Source: Planctomycetota bacterium
GTDB lineage: Bacteria > Planctomycetota > Phycisphaerae > Sedimentisphaerales > Anaerohalosphaeraceae
Reading direction: 5' to 3'
Assembly (NCBI GenBank): GCA_013349435.1
Contig: DUZQ01000014.1
Span: 1-46,887 of the forward strand
DNA: 46,887 nt
The notes beneath the pieces are model-generated. The model was given only the letters and a program-made list of their open reading frames with translations. It had not been told where the DNA came from and did not search any database. A program made the translations under genes and the position numbers. Position 1 is the first letter of the stretch, and each line of letters starts with the position of its first letter. Shown piece after piece: positions 16,145 through 24,700 of this stretch.

Positions 16145-16318
16145 ATGAGCAAGCAACCGGATTTTGCGGGCTTGCCGACTGCTATTTATGATGAAATCGT
16201 CCTTAATCAGACCGCTAAAAAATCCGATATAGAAGCTGAGGTCGAAAGGTTCAGCGTTAATAAGCCTCTGACAAATAAAGAGTTAAGCGAGCATGATGGA
16301 AAAAGACGGTTCAAATAG
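16145..16318 (+). CDS. Possible 57-residue protein overlapping the cyclase start
   Basis: An ATG-to-TAG frame of 57 codons runs from an AT-rich region into the start of the diguanylate cyclase gene, overlapping it by 26 bases in a different frame. The product is acidic to neutral and helical-looking (segment KKSDIEAEVERF), without a membrane segment. There is no clear ribosome-binding site. The overlap would suit translational coupling with the cyclase. I do not recognise it; it may be chance. Confidence 0.35.
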   Translation: MSKQPDFAGLPTAIYDEIVLNQTAKKSDIEAEVERFSVNKPLTNKELSEHDGKRRFK

Positions 16319-17360
16319 CCAGCAGTGGCCGGCTTGTGGTTCCGATAATGTGTATCGACTGGAGGTCATAACCCCCTTAGTCCAGCAGTTGAGTTGCCTC
16401 GACATAAAAAGGATTGCCGACATCTGCATCAACGAGATTCCAAAACTGCTAAATGCCAGACTTGCTTCGCTGTACATTCTGGACGAAGCAAGCGACATTC
16501 TTCATCTTGAAAAGAATAATCATCCATTTCTTATCAATAACATTGTCTCGCTTAACCAGAATCCCCCTTCACCAATGGTTGCTGCTGTCAGGACAAAGGA
16601 GCTGATGCTCGTTGACGATATAGAATCTTACACTAAGCCCGATATCAGCAAGACCCAGAGGGCATTTTCCCGGAACTACCAGACCAAAGGCTGCATTATT
16701 GCACCTCTCATTTGCCTCGGCAGGGTAGTCGGTGTGCTGAACCTGACGGACAAAAACGATGGTGGCTGCTTCACAGCCGACGATATCGTTGCAATGGAGC
16801 TGTTCCGGCAACTGATTGGTGCGTCCATCGGCAACATAAATCTGTTCGAGAAGACCCAGCGGCAGGCGAAAACGGACGGTCTGACGGGTATGCTCAACCA
16901 CCGAACCTTCTATGAGACTCTCGAAACCGAGTTGCGAAGGTCCCAGCGGTACGGCGGACAAATCTCTATCATCATGGCCGATATCGACAACCTAAAGCCG
17001 ATAAACGATAATTTCGGCCACCGGGCCGGCGATATGGCAATTAAGCAGATCAGCAAAAGAATAAGCGCCTGCATTCGTCAGATTGATATTGCCGCACGAT
17101 ACGGAGGTGACGAATTCGCCGTCATCCTGCCCAACACCTCACTCGGTGATGCGATAGTCGTTGCCGAGCGTATGGTCAACATGATTTCCGATTCACCGAT
17201 GAACTGGGAAAGAAAGGAAATAAGGCTTTCAATCAGCGTCGGCGTAGGCCAATACAACGCACAGGTCTGCTCGGACGATGTTACAAAGGCCACCGACCAG
17301 GCCCTTTACGCCGCAAAACAGGCCGGCAAAAATACCATAAAGGTCTTCGACCCCGAGTGA
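16293..17360 (+). CDS. GAF-GGDEF diguanylate cyclase
   Basis: The 355-residue protein makes the second messenger cyclic di-GMP from two GTP. A GAF sensor domain fills about residues 30-185, ending in a coiled linker. The GGDEF domain (about 192-353) starts at DGLTGMLNHRTF and has an intact GGDEF active site at 271-275. An RQID I-site at 262-265, five residues upstream, implies product feedback inhibition. There is no membrane segment, so it is a cytosolic enzyme with a ligand-binding input of unknown kind. It is divergent from the MerR/FlgB-like pair, and c-di-GMP commonly controls motility. Two ATG codons in a row (16293, 16296) are possible starts. Confidence 0.93.
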   Translation: MMEKDGSNSQQWPACGSDNVYRLEVITPLVQQLSCLDIKRIADICINEIPKLLNARLASLYILDEASDILHLEKNNHPFLINNIVSLNQNPPSPMVAAVRTKELMLVDDIESYTKPDISKTQRAFSRNYQTKGCIIAPLICLGRVVGVLNLTDKNDGGCFTADDIVAMELFRQLIGASIGNINLFEKTQRQAKTDGLTGMLNHRTFYETLETELRRSQRYGGQISIIMADIDNLKPINDNFGHRAGDMAIKQISKRISACIRQIDIAARYGGDEFAVILPNTSLGDAIVVAERMVNMISDSPMNWERKEIRLSISVGVGQYNAQVCSDDVTKATDQALYAAKQAGKNTIKVFDPE

Positions 17361-17427
17361 ATAAAAGGGTAAAGGAGCACGGTAATTTTTCATGTCTTTT
17401 TTGTTTGCGTTAACAACCAGGGCTTAA

Positions 17428-17493
17428 AACCCGTGGCATAGCCGCTTCGGGCTTCGCCCGCCCGCCTTCGGCGGGCAACTTCATCCACGGGTT
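17428..17493. repeat. Palindromic element between the cyclase and gspD
   Basis: Outer arms aacccgtgg (17428-17436) and ccacgggtt (17485-17493) enclose two hairpins, cgggc/gcccg (17448-17452 with 17456-17460) and gcccgcc/ggcgggc (17460-17466 with 17470-17476), which share the base at 17460. Both have ttc loops. It lies between two convergent genes and may serve as a two-way terminator. The general plan is like that of 5449-5562, although the sequences differ. Confidence 0.65.
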
Positions 17494-17526
17494 GAAACCC
17501 GTAGAATTGCGGCGGAATATTAAAAA

Positions 17527-20500
17527 CTAATTTGTCGCCCCCTGCGGTAAGTTCGGCTCAAAAATCTCTTTCAGCCTGGACATTATAGCTTCCATCTTGT
17601 CCACAGGCTCTTCAGCCTGCTGGGCAGCAGCCGCACTTGTACGCTCGTCAATTACATAGGGCGTAATAAAAGCCAACAGCTCGCTGTTTGTCTGAAGCGT
17701 CTCCTCATGACTGAACAAAGCTCCGGCAACCGGCAGATCGCCCAGAAGAGGGACTTTTCGGCGTACTTTGCTATCCTTTTGAAAGAGGATACCTCCAAGC
17801 AGGATCGTTTCACCATCGTTGACTATCACATGTGTTGTGGTATTAAGCTTATTAACGGCAACCTGGGTGTTTATAAGCGCACTGCTTACTTCCGAAATTT
17901 CCAGATTTATGGTCGTATCGACTGCCTTTTCAGGTGTTATATTGGGCCTTACACGAAGGGTTACACCTACATCACGATACTGGTACGAGCGGGTTACCGA
18001 CTGCCCTGTAGGATCGGTCTTATCGGTGTCAAGAAAAGCTATATTGTCGGCTTTTACGAAAACAGCTTCTTCATTATCCTTCGTCCACAAAGTCGGCTGA
18101 TTCAGTATCCTCGCATTGGTTTTTTTCATCAACAAATCCACAAGGACATTAACGCTGGCAGTGGTAGTGAGTGTCAGCGAACCAAATGTTTCTACATTCG
18201 TCAATTCATTCAGCACTCTGACGGCATTTTCTTCAAGTGTTCCAAATGCAGACGGATCGGTAGCAAGCTGAACTCCCAGAGACGTCATACTCGTATGATC
18301 AACCTGCAAAATTACCGCCTTTATCATCACCTGTTTGCCGGGCTGGTCTAATTCTTCGATCATCGCTGTAATCGCATCGAGATACTCCGGAGGGGCAAGA
18401 ACAAGGATGGCCTTGCTGCGATGGACAGGGATAAACCTTATCTTACCTATAAGGTTGCTCGTAGGCATCTTTGTGTCGGTAGTTCGGGTCCCACGGTCCC
18501 ACCACGGAGTAATAATCTCGGTCGAAGTGCTACCGGAATCAGTTTGTGCACTGCCTGAATCGCCGCTGGCTGTAGCGCTCATTGTATCCACCGACAGGCC
18601 CCGCTTGCTCCTGCGAAGTGTAGCCGTGGTACCAGGCTCGTTTAATATCGCGTTTAACTGATCACACAAATCCTCAGCATCGGCGTATTTAAGCGTTATC
18701 ACCCGGGGCACCTCAGCCATTTCCTGGCTGTCTAACTGCCTGACAAGCTTCTCGATAACGTCATAAGCCTCGGGAATCTTGCTTATAACTATTATCTTCT
18801 TTGTGTCAGGCACCGCTTCAAAGGTCAGCGCACCGTAAAGAGTACCAACAATCTTTTTCTGCTCATCCGCATCGTCGCCAAAACCAAAGAAAAATCTCAT
18901 AAAGCTGCGACTGCTGTCCGCACTTTTCTCCGTGAACAGCTTATCCAATAGAGTTACCATCTGTACAGGGTCTGAATTCTTCAGCGAGATGATCCTGTAC
19001 TGGTCTTCTTCGACATCTACCGGGATGTCCCATTCTTTTATCTGGTTTTCAATCTTTGTAAGATTTGCCTCCGAGGCTATTACCGTAACCTGCTTCAATG
19101 TCGGATATGATACCACTTTCACCGCGTCCTCAGGTCTGACATTACTGTACCTGTATCTACTGGAACCCCTGCCGTAGGAATAAGTTGAAAAGCTACCAGC
19201 AGCACCTTCGTACAGACCTTCGATATTCTTTTTAATCTGGTCGGGATCCGCATGTTTGAGTTTGAATGTCCTTTCCCTGAATATATCCAGTGTCGGAAGG
19301 TCGACATCGGCAATAAGCTTTTCCACGATTTTGCGATTCTCTTCACTGCCAAATATAATTATCTGCTTCGACTCAGGCAGTGCCTCAACCACTATGTTTG
19401 CCTTAAGGTCGGTGCCCGGCATCTCGCCGATTGTCCGGTTGACGGCCCTGGCAACCTCTCGCGCATCAACATACGTAACAGCAACTACCGTCTGTTCGGG
19501 CTTAACAGCTTCCTCAATATCCAGCTTCTTAATCCATTCAGCTATCGCCTTCATATCATCGGCCGAGGCTCTGGCTATAATCCAGCCCTGTTTGGGTACA
19601 GGTATCAAGGTCGCTGAAATCTCTTCAGACTCAATAACCACTGATACCGCAGGCTTGGCTGAATCGCTGGAAGATGGTGACGAGCCTGAGGACCTTCGGC
19701 CCCTGTCCCTGTTACTTCGGCTGCGCCGGGAACTATCCTGGCCTCCGGTCAGAATCAGCTTCAGCACCTGAACAACCTCACCGGGGTCGGCGCTTTTGAG
19801 TTCAAATATCTGTTCTACGATTTGCTCGGATTCGGGGACATCAAGCTGTTTGATGATTTGTTCGATGCGCATCAGGTTGTCAACCGTATCGATAACCGAC
19901 ACGTTACCGGTGCTTTCAATCGCCGTAACGTGTCCGTACTCTGCGGTCAAAGGTGTGATTATTTCCGACAGGCGTGTAGGACTGTAGTTTTTCAGCTTGA
20001 AGAACTTTTCAACCACCTGTGATTTGTTCTCTATCCGGGCAAGCGGATCATCTACACCAAGGGTCGGCACAGCACCGAGTTTTGCCTGTGCGATGGGCTT
20101 AAGAAAAATCCTGTCATCAGCAATCTCTGCGACAACACCTCTTGCGCGCAGTGCCGCGTAAATCAGCGATAGCGCCTTTTCGCGCGGCATCTTTTCGCTC
20201 GAATAGATGGTAATCTTTTGCCCCATTACATCTTCGCTGGTGGGGATGACAGCCTTGCCGGTCCAGTCGCCCAGTGTCTGAATAATTTTCTTCATCTCCA
20301 CATCATTCAGATTCACCGCCTCCAGAAGGTCATCGTCTTCGGCAGGTTGATTGGGGTCTGAAGAATCACCAGCCTGGCCACCAAAATCCCGACGTCCCCT
20401 TCCTCTTCGACCTCTTTCCCACCCTCTGCCTTCCCTGTCTCGTTCACCTTCTTCGGCGTCTGTTGTGCTACTATCAGCCTCAGTCGAAGTCTCCTCGGCC

Positions 20501-20625
20501 TGTACCGATTCGGCGCTTTGCGACTCTGCATCAATACCTGGGCTCGGCTTATACACACAACCCCGCCAGATAATTGCAGCCACTACAACCAAAAATACCA
20601 TGAATATAAGTTTTGAACGTTTCAT
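17527..20625 (-). CDS. gspD: Type II secretion outer-membrane secretin GspD, extended
   Basis: Secretin GspD forms the outer-membrane channel of the T2SS. The product is 1032 residues, well over the usual 650-700. After a signal peptide/anchor (residues 1-22, MKRSKLIFMVFL) comes an acidic/Arg-Gly-rich stretch (about 30-95). The N0 domain (about 100-165) is followed by several N1/secretin_N-type repeats (about 190-650), more than the usual three. The C-terminal secretin barrel (about 740-1000) has the VPLLGDLPVAGALF signature. I start at 20625, where GGAG lies six bases upstream. It is the last gene of the gsp operon; no pilotin or S-domain was recognised. Confidence 0.92.
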   Translation of the reverse strand: MKRSKLIFMVFLVVVAAIIWRGCVYKPSPGIDAESQSAESVQAEETSTEADSSTTDAEEGERDREGRGWERGRRGRGRRDFGGQAGDSSDPNQPAEDDDLLEAVNLNDVEMKKIIQTLGDWTGKAVIPTSEDVMGQKITIYSSEKMPREKALSLIYAALRARGVVAEIADDRIFLKPIAQAKLGAVPTLGVDDPLARIENKSQVVEKFFKLKNYSPTRLSEIITPLTAEYGHVTAIESTGNVSVIDTVDNLMRIEQIIKQLDVPESEQIVEQIFELKSADPGEVVQVLKLILTGGQDSSRRSRSNRDRGRRSSGSSPSSSDSAKPAVSVVIESEEISATLIPVPKQGWIIARASADDMKAIAEWIKKLDIEEAVKPEQTVVAVTYVDAREVARAVNRTIGEMPGTDLKANIVVEALPESKQIIIFGSEENRKIVEKLIADVDLPTLDIFRERTFKLKHADPDQIKKNIEGLYEGAAGSFSTYSYGRGSSRYRYSNVRPEDAVKVVSYPTLKQVTVIASEANLTKIENQIKEWDIPVDVEEDQYRIISLKNSDPVQMVTLLDKLFTEKSADSSRSFMRFFFGFGDDADEQKKIVGTLYGALTFEAVPDTKKIIVISKIPEAYDVIEKLVRQLDSQEMAEVPRVITLKYADAEDLCDQLNAILNEPGTTATLRRSKRGLSVDTMSATASGDSGSAQTDSGSTSTEIITPWWDRGTRTTDTKMPTSNLIGKIRFIPVHRSKAILVLAPPEYLDAITAMIEELDQPGKQVMIKAVILQVDHTSMTSLGVQLATDPSAFGTLEENAVRVLNELTNVETFGSLTLTTTASVNVLVDLLMKKTNARILNQPTLWTKDNEEAVFVKADNIAFLDTDKTDPTGQSVTRSYQYRDVGVTLRVRPNITPEKAVDTTINLEISEVSSALINTQVAVNKLNTTTHVIVNDGETILLGGILFQKDSKVRRKVPLLGDLPVAGALFSHEETLQTNSELLAFITPYVIDERTSAAAAQQAEEPVDKMEAIMSRLKEIFEPNLPQGATN

Positions 20626-20645
20626 CTTTACTCCTTTGAACTTCA

Positions 20646-21332
20646 CTACTGCCCGGACTCGAATTCTCGGCGCCGCTGACGGAAAAACTCGCGCCTTTGG
20701 TCAGGAGACATATCCCTTACCCGGTCTCTAAGCTCGCGTCTCTCATCTTCAGACATATCAAAGAAGCGACCAAACCTGCCCCTACCGAATCTCCTCTCAT
20801 CTCTTCGGCCTTCATCCGGAGGTGCGGGTCCAGCACGTCTTTCGCTTCGATCTTCCGATTTGGTCGCCCGCCTCGGAGCCGACCGGCCTGAATCCCTCCC
20901 GGAAGGGGTTTCAAATGGATACAGCTTCTTTTCCTTTTCCTCCCACAATATCGTTACCTCACGCGGGCCGACAGCCAAAATTTTCGCTCCTTCTACTTCG
21001 TCACCAACCTCGTACCACTCACCGTTGATAAGCACTTTGCTCCCCAAAATAGCGCTGCAGGTCGGTGGCTCGGGCTTTTTCTTTTGTTCTGTGAAAAAAT
21101 TCCTTTCCTTAATCTTATCCGCAGCGGCGCGATTCGCCTCGATACATGCCTCGACCGCTTTATCATTTTGTCCGTTTCCGGCGAGGATCCGGGCTATTCT
21201 GCCTTTTGTACGAACCGACGTAACCGCAAATCCTAATATCCTGCCTGCTATTACAACCGCCAGAAACAATGAAACCGCGAACAATACTCTGGAAATGTTC
21301 ACCTTATGTTTTCTAATATCTTTCAATCTCAT
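20646..21332 (-). CDS. GspC-like/PilP-like inner-membrane T2SS component
   Basis: This 228-residue protein has an N-terminal membrane helix (about 15-38), a periplasmic linker, and a small beta domain (about 93-145, SAILGSKVLINGEWYEVGDEV...KILAVGPREVTILW) that resembles the HR domain of GspC or PilP. In T2SS this domain docks the secretin to the inner-membrane platform. A Arg/Asp/Glu-rich tail contains two related units, DMSEDERRELRD and DMSPDQRREFFR. Its place between gspM and gspD supports the GspC assignment. The Arg-rich tail is not usual for GspC. Confidence 0.7.
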   Translation of the reverse strand: MRLKDIRKHKVNISRVLFAVSLFLAVVIAGRILGFAVTSVRTKGRIARILAGNGQNDKAVEACIEANRAAADKIKERNFFTEQKKKPEPPTCSAILGSKVLINGEWYEVGDEVEGAKILAVGPREVTILWEEKEKKLYPFETPSGRDSGRSAPRRATKSEDRSERRAGPAPPDEGRRDERRFGRGRFGRFFDMSEDERRELRDRVRDMSPDQRREFFRQRRREFESGQ

Positions 21333-21353
21333 AACGTGTCTCTATGAAAATTG

Positions 21354-21884
21354 TCATTTAACGAAAGTCGATACGGTCAGTACCATATCTATCTGCTCGC
21401 GATTTTTTTGATTGCATTTTAGCTGCAACTCTTCGACACCGACCAGATAAGGATTTTCGTTGAGTCCAGCCAACAAATCCAATACCTGTGCAAATTTGCT
21501 TTTGCCACGACATTGTAGCCGTAAAACCTTATGCCCGCCTTGCTGCTTCGATCTTGAAGATTGCAGATACTGCAGGCCCGTTACATTTATGCCGGCCTTT
21601 TTTAACTGTTCATTAAACTTGTCCCGAAACAAAGGCCCCTGCACACCTTCCGCATCGGGCATTTTGAGCTTAGGAACAATTGAAACCAAACCAGCACGCT
21701 TGGCCTCTAAACCACTACTCCCAGACGTTATGCTGTCAAGCCGGGTTCTTTCTGTCTTCAGGGCCGACCTGGCTGCGAGCCAGCCATCCATCCATGGATC
21801 TATCACAAAGGCATACGCCAGAATCAATACAACTCCGACGCTGCCTAATTTCAATGCCCTTTTATCTGTCTCGCTTAGTTCCAC
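21354..21884 (-). CDS. GspM-like/PilO-like T2SS inner-membrane protein
   Basis: The 176-residue product has a short cytoplasmic start, one membrane helix (about 14-34), a coiled stretch and a C-terminal ferredoxin-like periplasmic domain, the layout of GspM and PilO. GspM partners GspL in the inner-membrane platform. It begins with GTG at 21884, preceded by GGGAG. It lies 12 bases after gspL and 21 bases before the gspC-like gene. The sequence is divergent; position and topology support it more than motifs. Confidence 0.65.
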   Translation of the reverse strand: MELSETDKRALKLGSVGVVLILAYAFVIDPWMDGWLAARSALKTERTRLDSITSGSSGLEAKRAGLVSIVPKLKMPDAEGVQGPLFRDKFNEQLKKAGINVTGLQYLQSSRSKQQGGHKVLRLQCRGKSKFAQVLDLLAGLNENPYLVGVEELQLKCNQKNREQIDMVLTVSTFVK

Positions 21885-21896
21885 TAATCCGACTCC

Positions 21897-23357
21897 CTAA
21901 TTCTTTCTGGTAAAATTCTTATAATGAAAAGTCATCTTGAAACCGACCTTGCCTTTGTCCCTTCCAACCGCTGAGCTTTGAATCTTGACCTCTCTTATAC
22001 CGCTCTTTTCGCCAAGCTTTTTTTGGAATTCATACAATTGATCGTAACTCTTGCAGCTTCCGCTTATATTAACAGCCTGGCGTTTCCGGAACATAATGGT
22101 ATCAAAAATCATCCCCTCAACCTTGCTTTCACTAATCTTGCCCAATAAATCCAGCATGTCCGGTCTCTGAGCCGCAATGGTCTTACGCATCTGCTGCCGG
22201 GCTATCAGCACCGCTGCGTTCATCGAATCGGGGTTACCAGGCGCCGAGTACATATGTTTTCGAAGCTGGGCAAGGCTTGCTTTATCAATGGCGTAAGAGA
22301 CCAGCACAAACAAGATAACCATCAATACGGTAATTATGCACGGACGTTTCAATGCCCCTGTCGTCCGACCTGTTCGGGCCGTAGAATACAGACCTTCAAA
22401 TAGATTAAGCTCATTCGGTTCCGGATCCAGAGCCAACATTGCCCCGCCTATAGGCCCAATGTATTCAATGGCATCTTCAGTGCTTATTTCTTCGTACGAC
22501 TCCATCAATCCCGGCCTCGACGCCGCTGCGATTGCATTTACACCGGCATCCTTAAGGTACGAAATCAGCTTTTTGTGTGTCTTGATATCCTCTAACAGTA
22601 CCACCACTTCTGTATTCGTATCATCGCTCAGCCCAAAAAGCTCCAGTCCGTTCCGCAAGTCATGCACAAAAAGCTCAGCCGTGCCGCACCAATCCGCCGG
22701 CTCAGATAAATGTTTCAGGTTCGTATCAAGAGTTACAGCGCTGCTCAATCGCCCGTTCTCTGCAAGAATTATTCCGGTACCGGCCCCGGTGATATTTATA
22801 ACCACCGCCTTGCCACTTGTTCCCCCGAAAAGCTCACGCCATGCCTTAACTACCCCCTCGTAACCCAGCAGAATCTTCGATGCTCCGAAACTCCGCGCCA
22901 AAGATACATAATCCCTCAAACCTTCTGTCTTCCCGGCCGCTATTGTAACGCCACGCTTGGCGCCCGCTGCTTTATCCGCACGCCAGCATACCTGCATCCG
23001 GCTGACCGGCAGCGGCAGTAGCGCCTCTGCCTGCATCTTCACAACAGAGTCAATCCGGCTGCCGGTAACAGGAGGTATATCAATACGATAGAAAACCACC
23101 CCCTTTGACTCGGCGACGATTATTACCGGCTCATTACTCTGTCCAGGGAAACTCGACTGGGCCGAATTTACCTCCTCATGCAGAAATGATTCGACCTCGG
23201 CCATATCGTTACTGTCAAAGGTCCGCTTCCAAAGCAACTCATATCCGCGGGCCGATTTTCGCAGCTTCACCGCCTTAAACGGACCCTGGCCTTTACAACC
23301 CGTCGATATTGCAATCACACTTCTCATATCATCTGCTATACCCATAGCGTTATTCAA
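21897..23357 (-). CDS. gspL: GspL/PilM-N-like T2SS assembly-platform protein
   Basis: The 486-residue protein has a cytoplasmic actin-like domain (about 1-320), including GKAVVINITGAGTGIIL, like GspL and PilM. A membrane helix (about 343-360) is followed by a periplasmic coiled and ferredoxin-like domain (about 365-486) like GspL/PilN. It binds GspE on the cytoplasmic side. TTG at 23357 is the likely start: it overlaps the gspK stop, and GGAG lies seven bases upstream; an ATG at 23345 lacks such spacing. Confidence 0.8.
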   Translation of the reverse strand: MNNAMGIADDMRSVIAISTGCKGQGPFKAVKLRKSARGYELLWKRTFDSNDMAEVESFLHEEVNSAQSSFPGQSNEPVIIVAESKGVVFYRIDIPPVTGSRIDSVVKMQAEALLPLPVSRMQVCWRADKAAGAKRGVTIAAGKTEGLRDYVSLARSFGASKILLGYEGVVKAWRELFGGTSGKAVVINITGAGTGIILAENGRLSSAVTLDTNLKHLSEPADWCGTAELFVHDLRNGLELFGLSDDTNTEVVVLLEDIKTHKKLISYLKDAGVNAIAAASRPGLMESYEEISTEDAIEYIGPIGGAMLALDPEPNELNLFEGLYSTARTGRTTGALKRPCIITVLMVILFVLVSYAIDKASLAQLRKHMYSAPGNPDSMNAAVLIARQQMRKTIAAQRPDMLDLLGKISESKVEGMIFDTIMFRKRQAVNISGSCKSYDQLYEFQKKLGEKSGIREVKIQSSAVGRDKGKVGFKMTFHYKNFTRKN

Positions 23358-24700
23358 TAGTCGGCTCCTGTCCTCTGGTATAGTATTTTTGCCGGGGATT
23401 TATCCCGGTCCACCACCGACTCTACCTTGCCCAGCGCCCCGGTCGCGTGTGCCCTCGATGTGCTGTGTACCGTAAAAACGCTCGAACGCGTCGTGAGCCG
23501 GTCTATGTAGTTCTTTGCTGCTTTTTTCGTGAACGACTTGACCCGGCCCATATCTCCAATGTCGGCCAGCCCATTGGCCAGACTGTTTCTGGTGGTGATA
23601 ATATCCTCGACAATTTTTTCATCACCTTCGAATAAGGCCAAAAGAACCTCGGCAGGAGCCGTATTAACGTTCACTTTGCCCGGAATCATCTCCTCGTCGG
23701 TTGTCGTTATCTTGTCGGCTATCCGGAAAAAAGTTTCCATATCCAGAGGCTGCGGCTCATCCGAATCTCCGCCGTCCCGCTTTGCCTTTGATGGGCTGTC
23801 ATCCGTAATCAATTCACCTATGCCCTCGAAGCCGTCGCCGCGATTCTCAACTATCCAACCGGCGTAAGACCTTTTTATATCAAGGCTCCTTCTGAGTCTG
23901 TTCTCGTTGGCTTTGTTAATGTTTATCCTGCCGCCACCGGTGGCATCGACGTTCTTTTCGTACGAATAGCATGTAAGATAATTTATCCAGCCTGCGCTTT
24001 TCTCAAAAATCTCATTCCCGGTCCCGCCGTACATTAATACCGGCGTAACACCTTTAACCAGGAGCATTTCTCGTATCGTCCGGAAATTACCGTTGCGGTT
24101 CCGGTATCCGTACGGCAGATTAACATAATAGCCGGCTTCTGCCCCTCCCTCGCGAATGTTATCATCCCCGTCCCGCCAGTCTAAGATACTGTCGGCAATC
24201 TCTTCGGTCATGTTCGCAAGCTCCATCAACTGCTCTTTTGTGGCCGTGTTGATATTCAACTTACCTGCTTCGTCGATTACCTCGACCGTGAAACTGCACC
24301 CATCCAACGGCACATCGTTAAAATCTGCGGGACTGCCCGCCCATAAATCATCAAAACTGTCACTGTAATTCGTCGCAAAATCATCGTTAAGCACCGCGAT
24401 TACCGTCTCAACACCCGCCCGGCACGCCCACTTACACCGCATCTTTTCCGCCGACGCAAGGCTTATCCTCGTATCAAGCCGGCTCGTGTGGGCCACAGTC
24501 GTCATTATTACCGAAAGCAAAACAACAACCCACATCACACACACAAGCACCAGGCCCAGTTTCGCACTTTTCGCTCTCGTTTTATGTGTCTGCCCGGGTG
24601 CCACGGCCAAACAAGCCTTTCCTGAGAGGAGCCGAAGGGCTTGGCCGTGCTCTAACGATGAAATTCTTTTGGTATATGTGTAACGGAGCACCATATTCAT
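23354..24700 (-). CDS. gspK: T2SS minor pseudopilin GspK with a long leader
   Basis: GspK sits at the tip of the pseudopilus. The protein (448 residues) has the typical helix G-L-V-L-V-C-V-M-W-V-V-V-L-L-S at about 49-63, no Glu at position 5 (normal for GspK), and the large helical domain with INTATKEQLMELANMTEEIADSILDWRDGD and ININKANENRLRR helix-hairpin-helix units. The pre-helix leader is about 48 residues instead of under 15. The extra part coincides with a palindromic element (24602-24649). The ATG overlaps the gspJ stop (ATGA), so the two are coupled. Whether prepilin peptidase can process such a leader is unclear. Confidence 0.88.
   Translation of the reverse strand: MNMVLRYTYTKRISSLEHGQALRLLSGKACLAVAPGQTHKTRAKSAKLGLVLVCVMWVVVLLSVIMTTVAHTSRLDTRISLASAEKMRCKWACRAGVETVIAVLNDDFATNYSDSFDDLWAGSPADFNDVPLDGCSFTVEVIDEAGKLNINTATKEQLMELANMTEEIADSILDWRDGDDNIREGGAEAGYYVNLPYGYRNRNGNFRTIREMLLVKGVTPVLMYGGTGNEIFEKSAGWINYLTCYSYEKNVDATGGGRININKANENRLRRSLDIKRSYAGWIVENRGDGFEGIGELITDDSPSKAKRDGGDSDEPQPLDMETFFRIADKITTTDEEMIPGKVNVNTAPAEVLLALFEGDEKIVEDIITTRNSLANGLADIGDMGRVKSFTKKAAKNYIDRLTTRSSVFTVHSTSRAHATGALGKVESVVDRDKSPAKILYQRTGADY
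24602..24649. repeat. Palindromic element within the gspK coding region
   Basis: Nine-base arms cacggccaa (24602-24610) and ttggccgtg (24641-24649) enclose inner complementary gccttt/aagggc. It falls within codons 18-33 of gspK, in frame, between the start and the pseudopilin helix. It resembles intergenic palindromic repeats. Confidence 0.65.

Noticed and set aside
17707..18351. 214-codon plus-strand frame antisense to gspD
   Set aside because: Shadow of the secretin coding region; no recognised motif.
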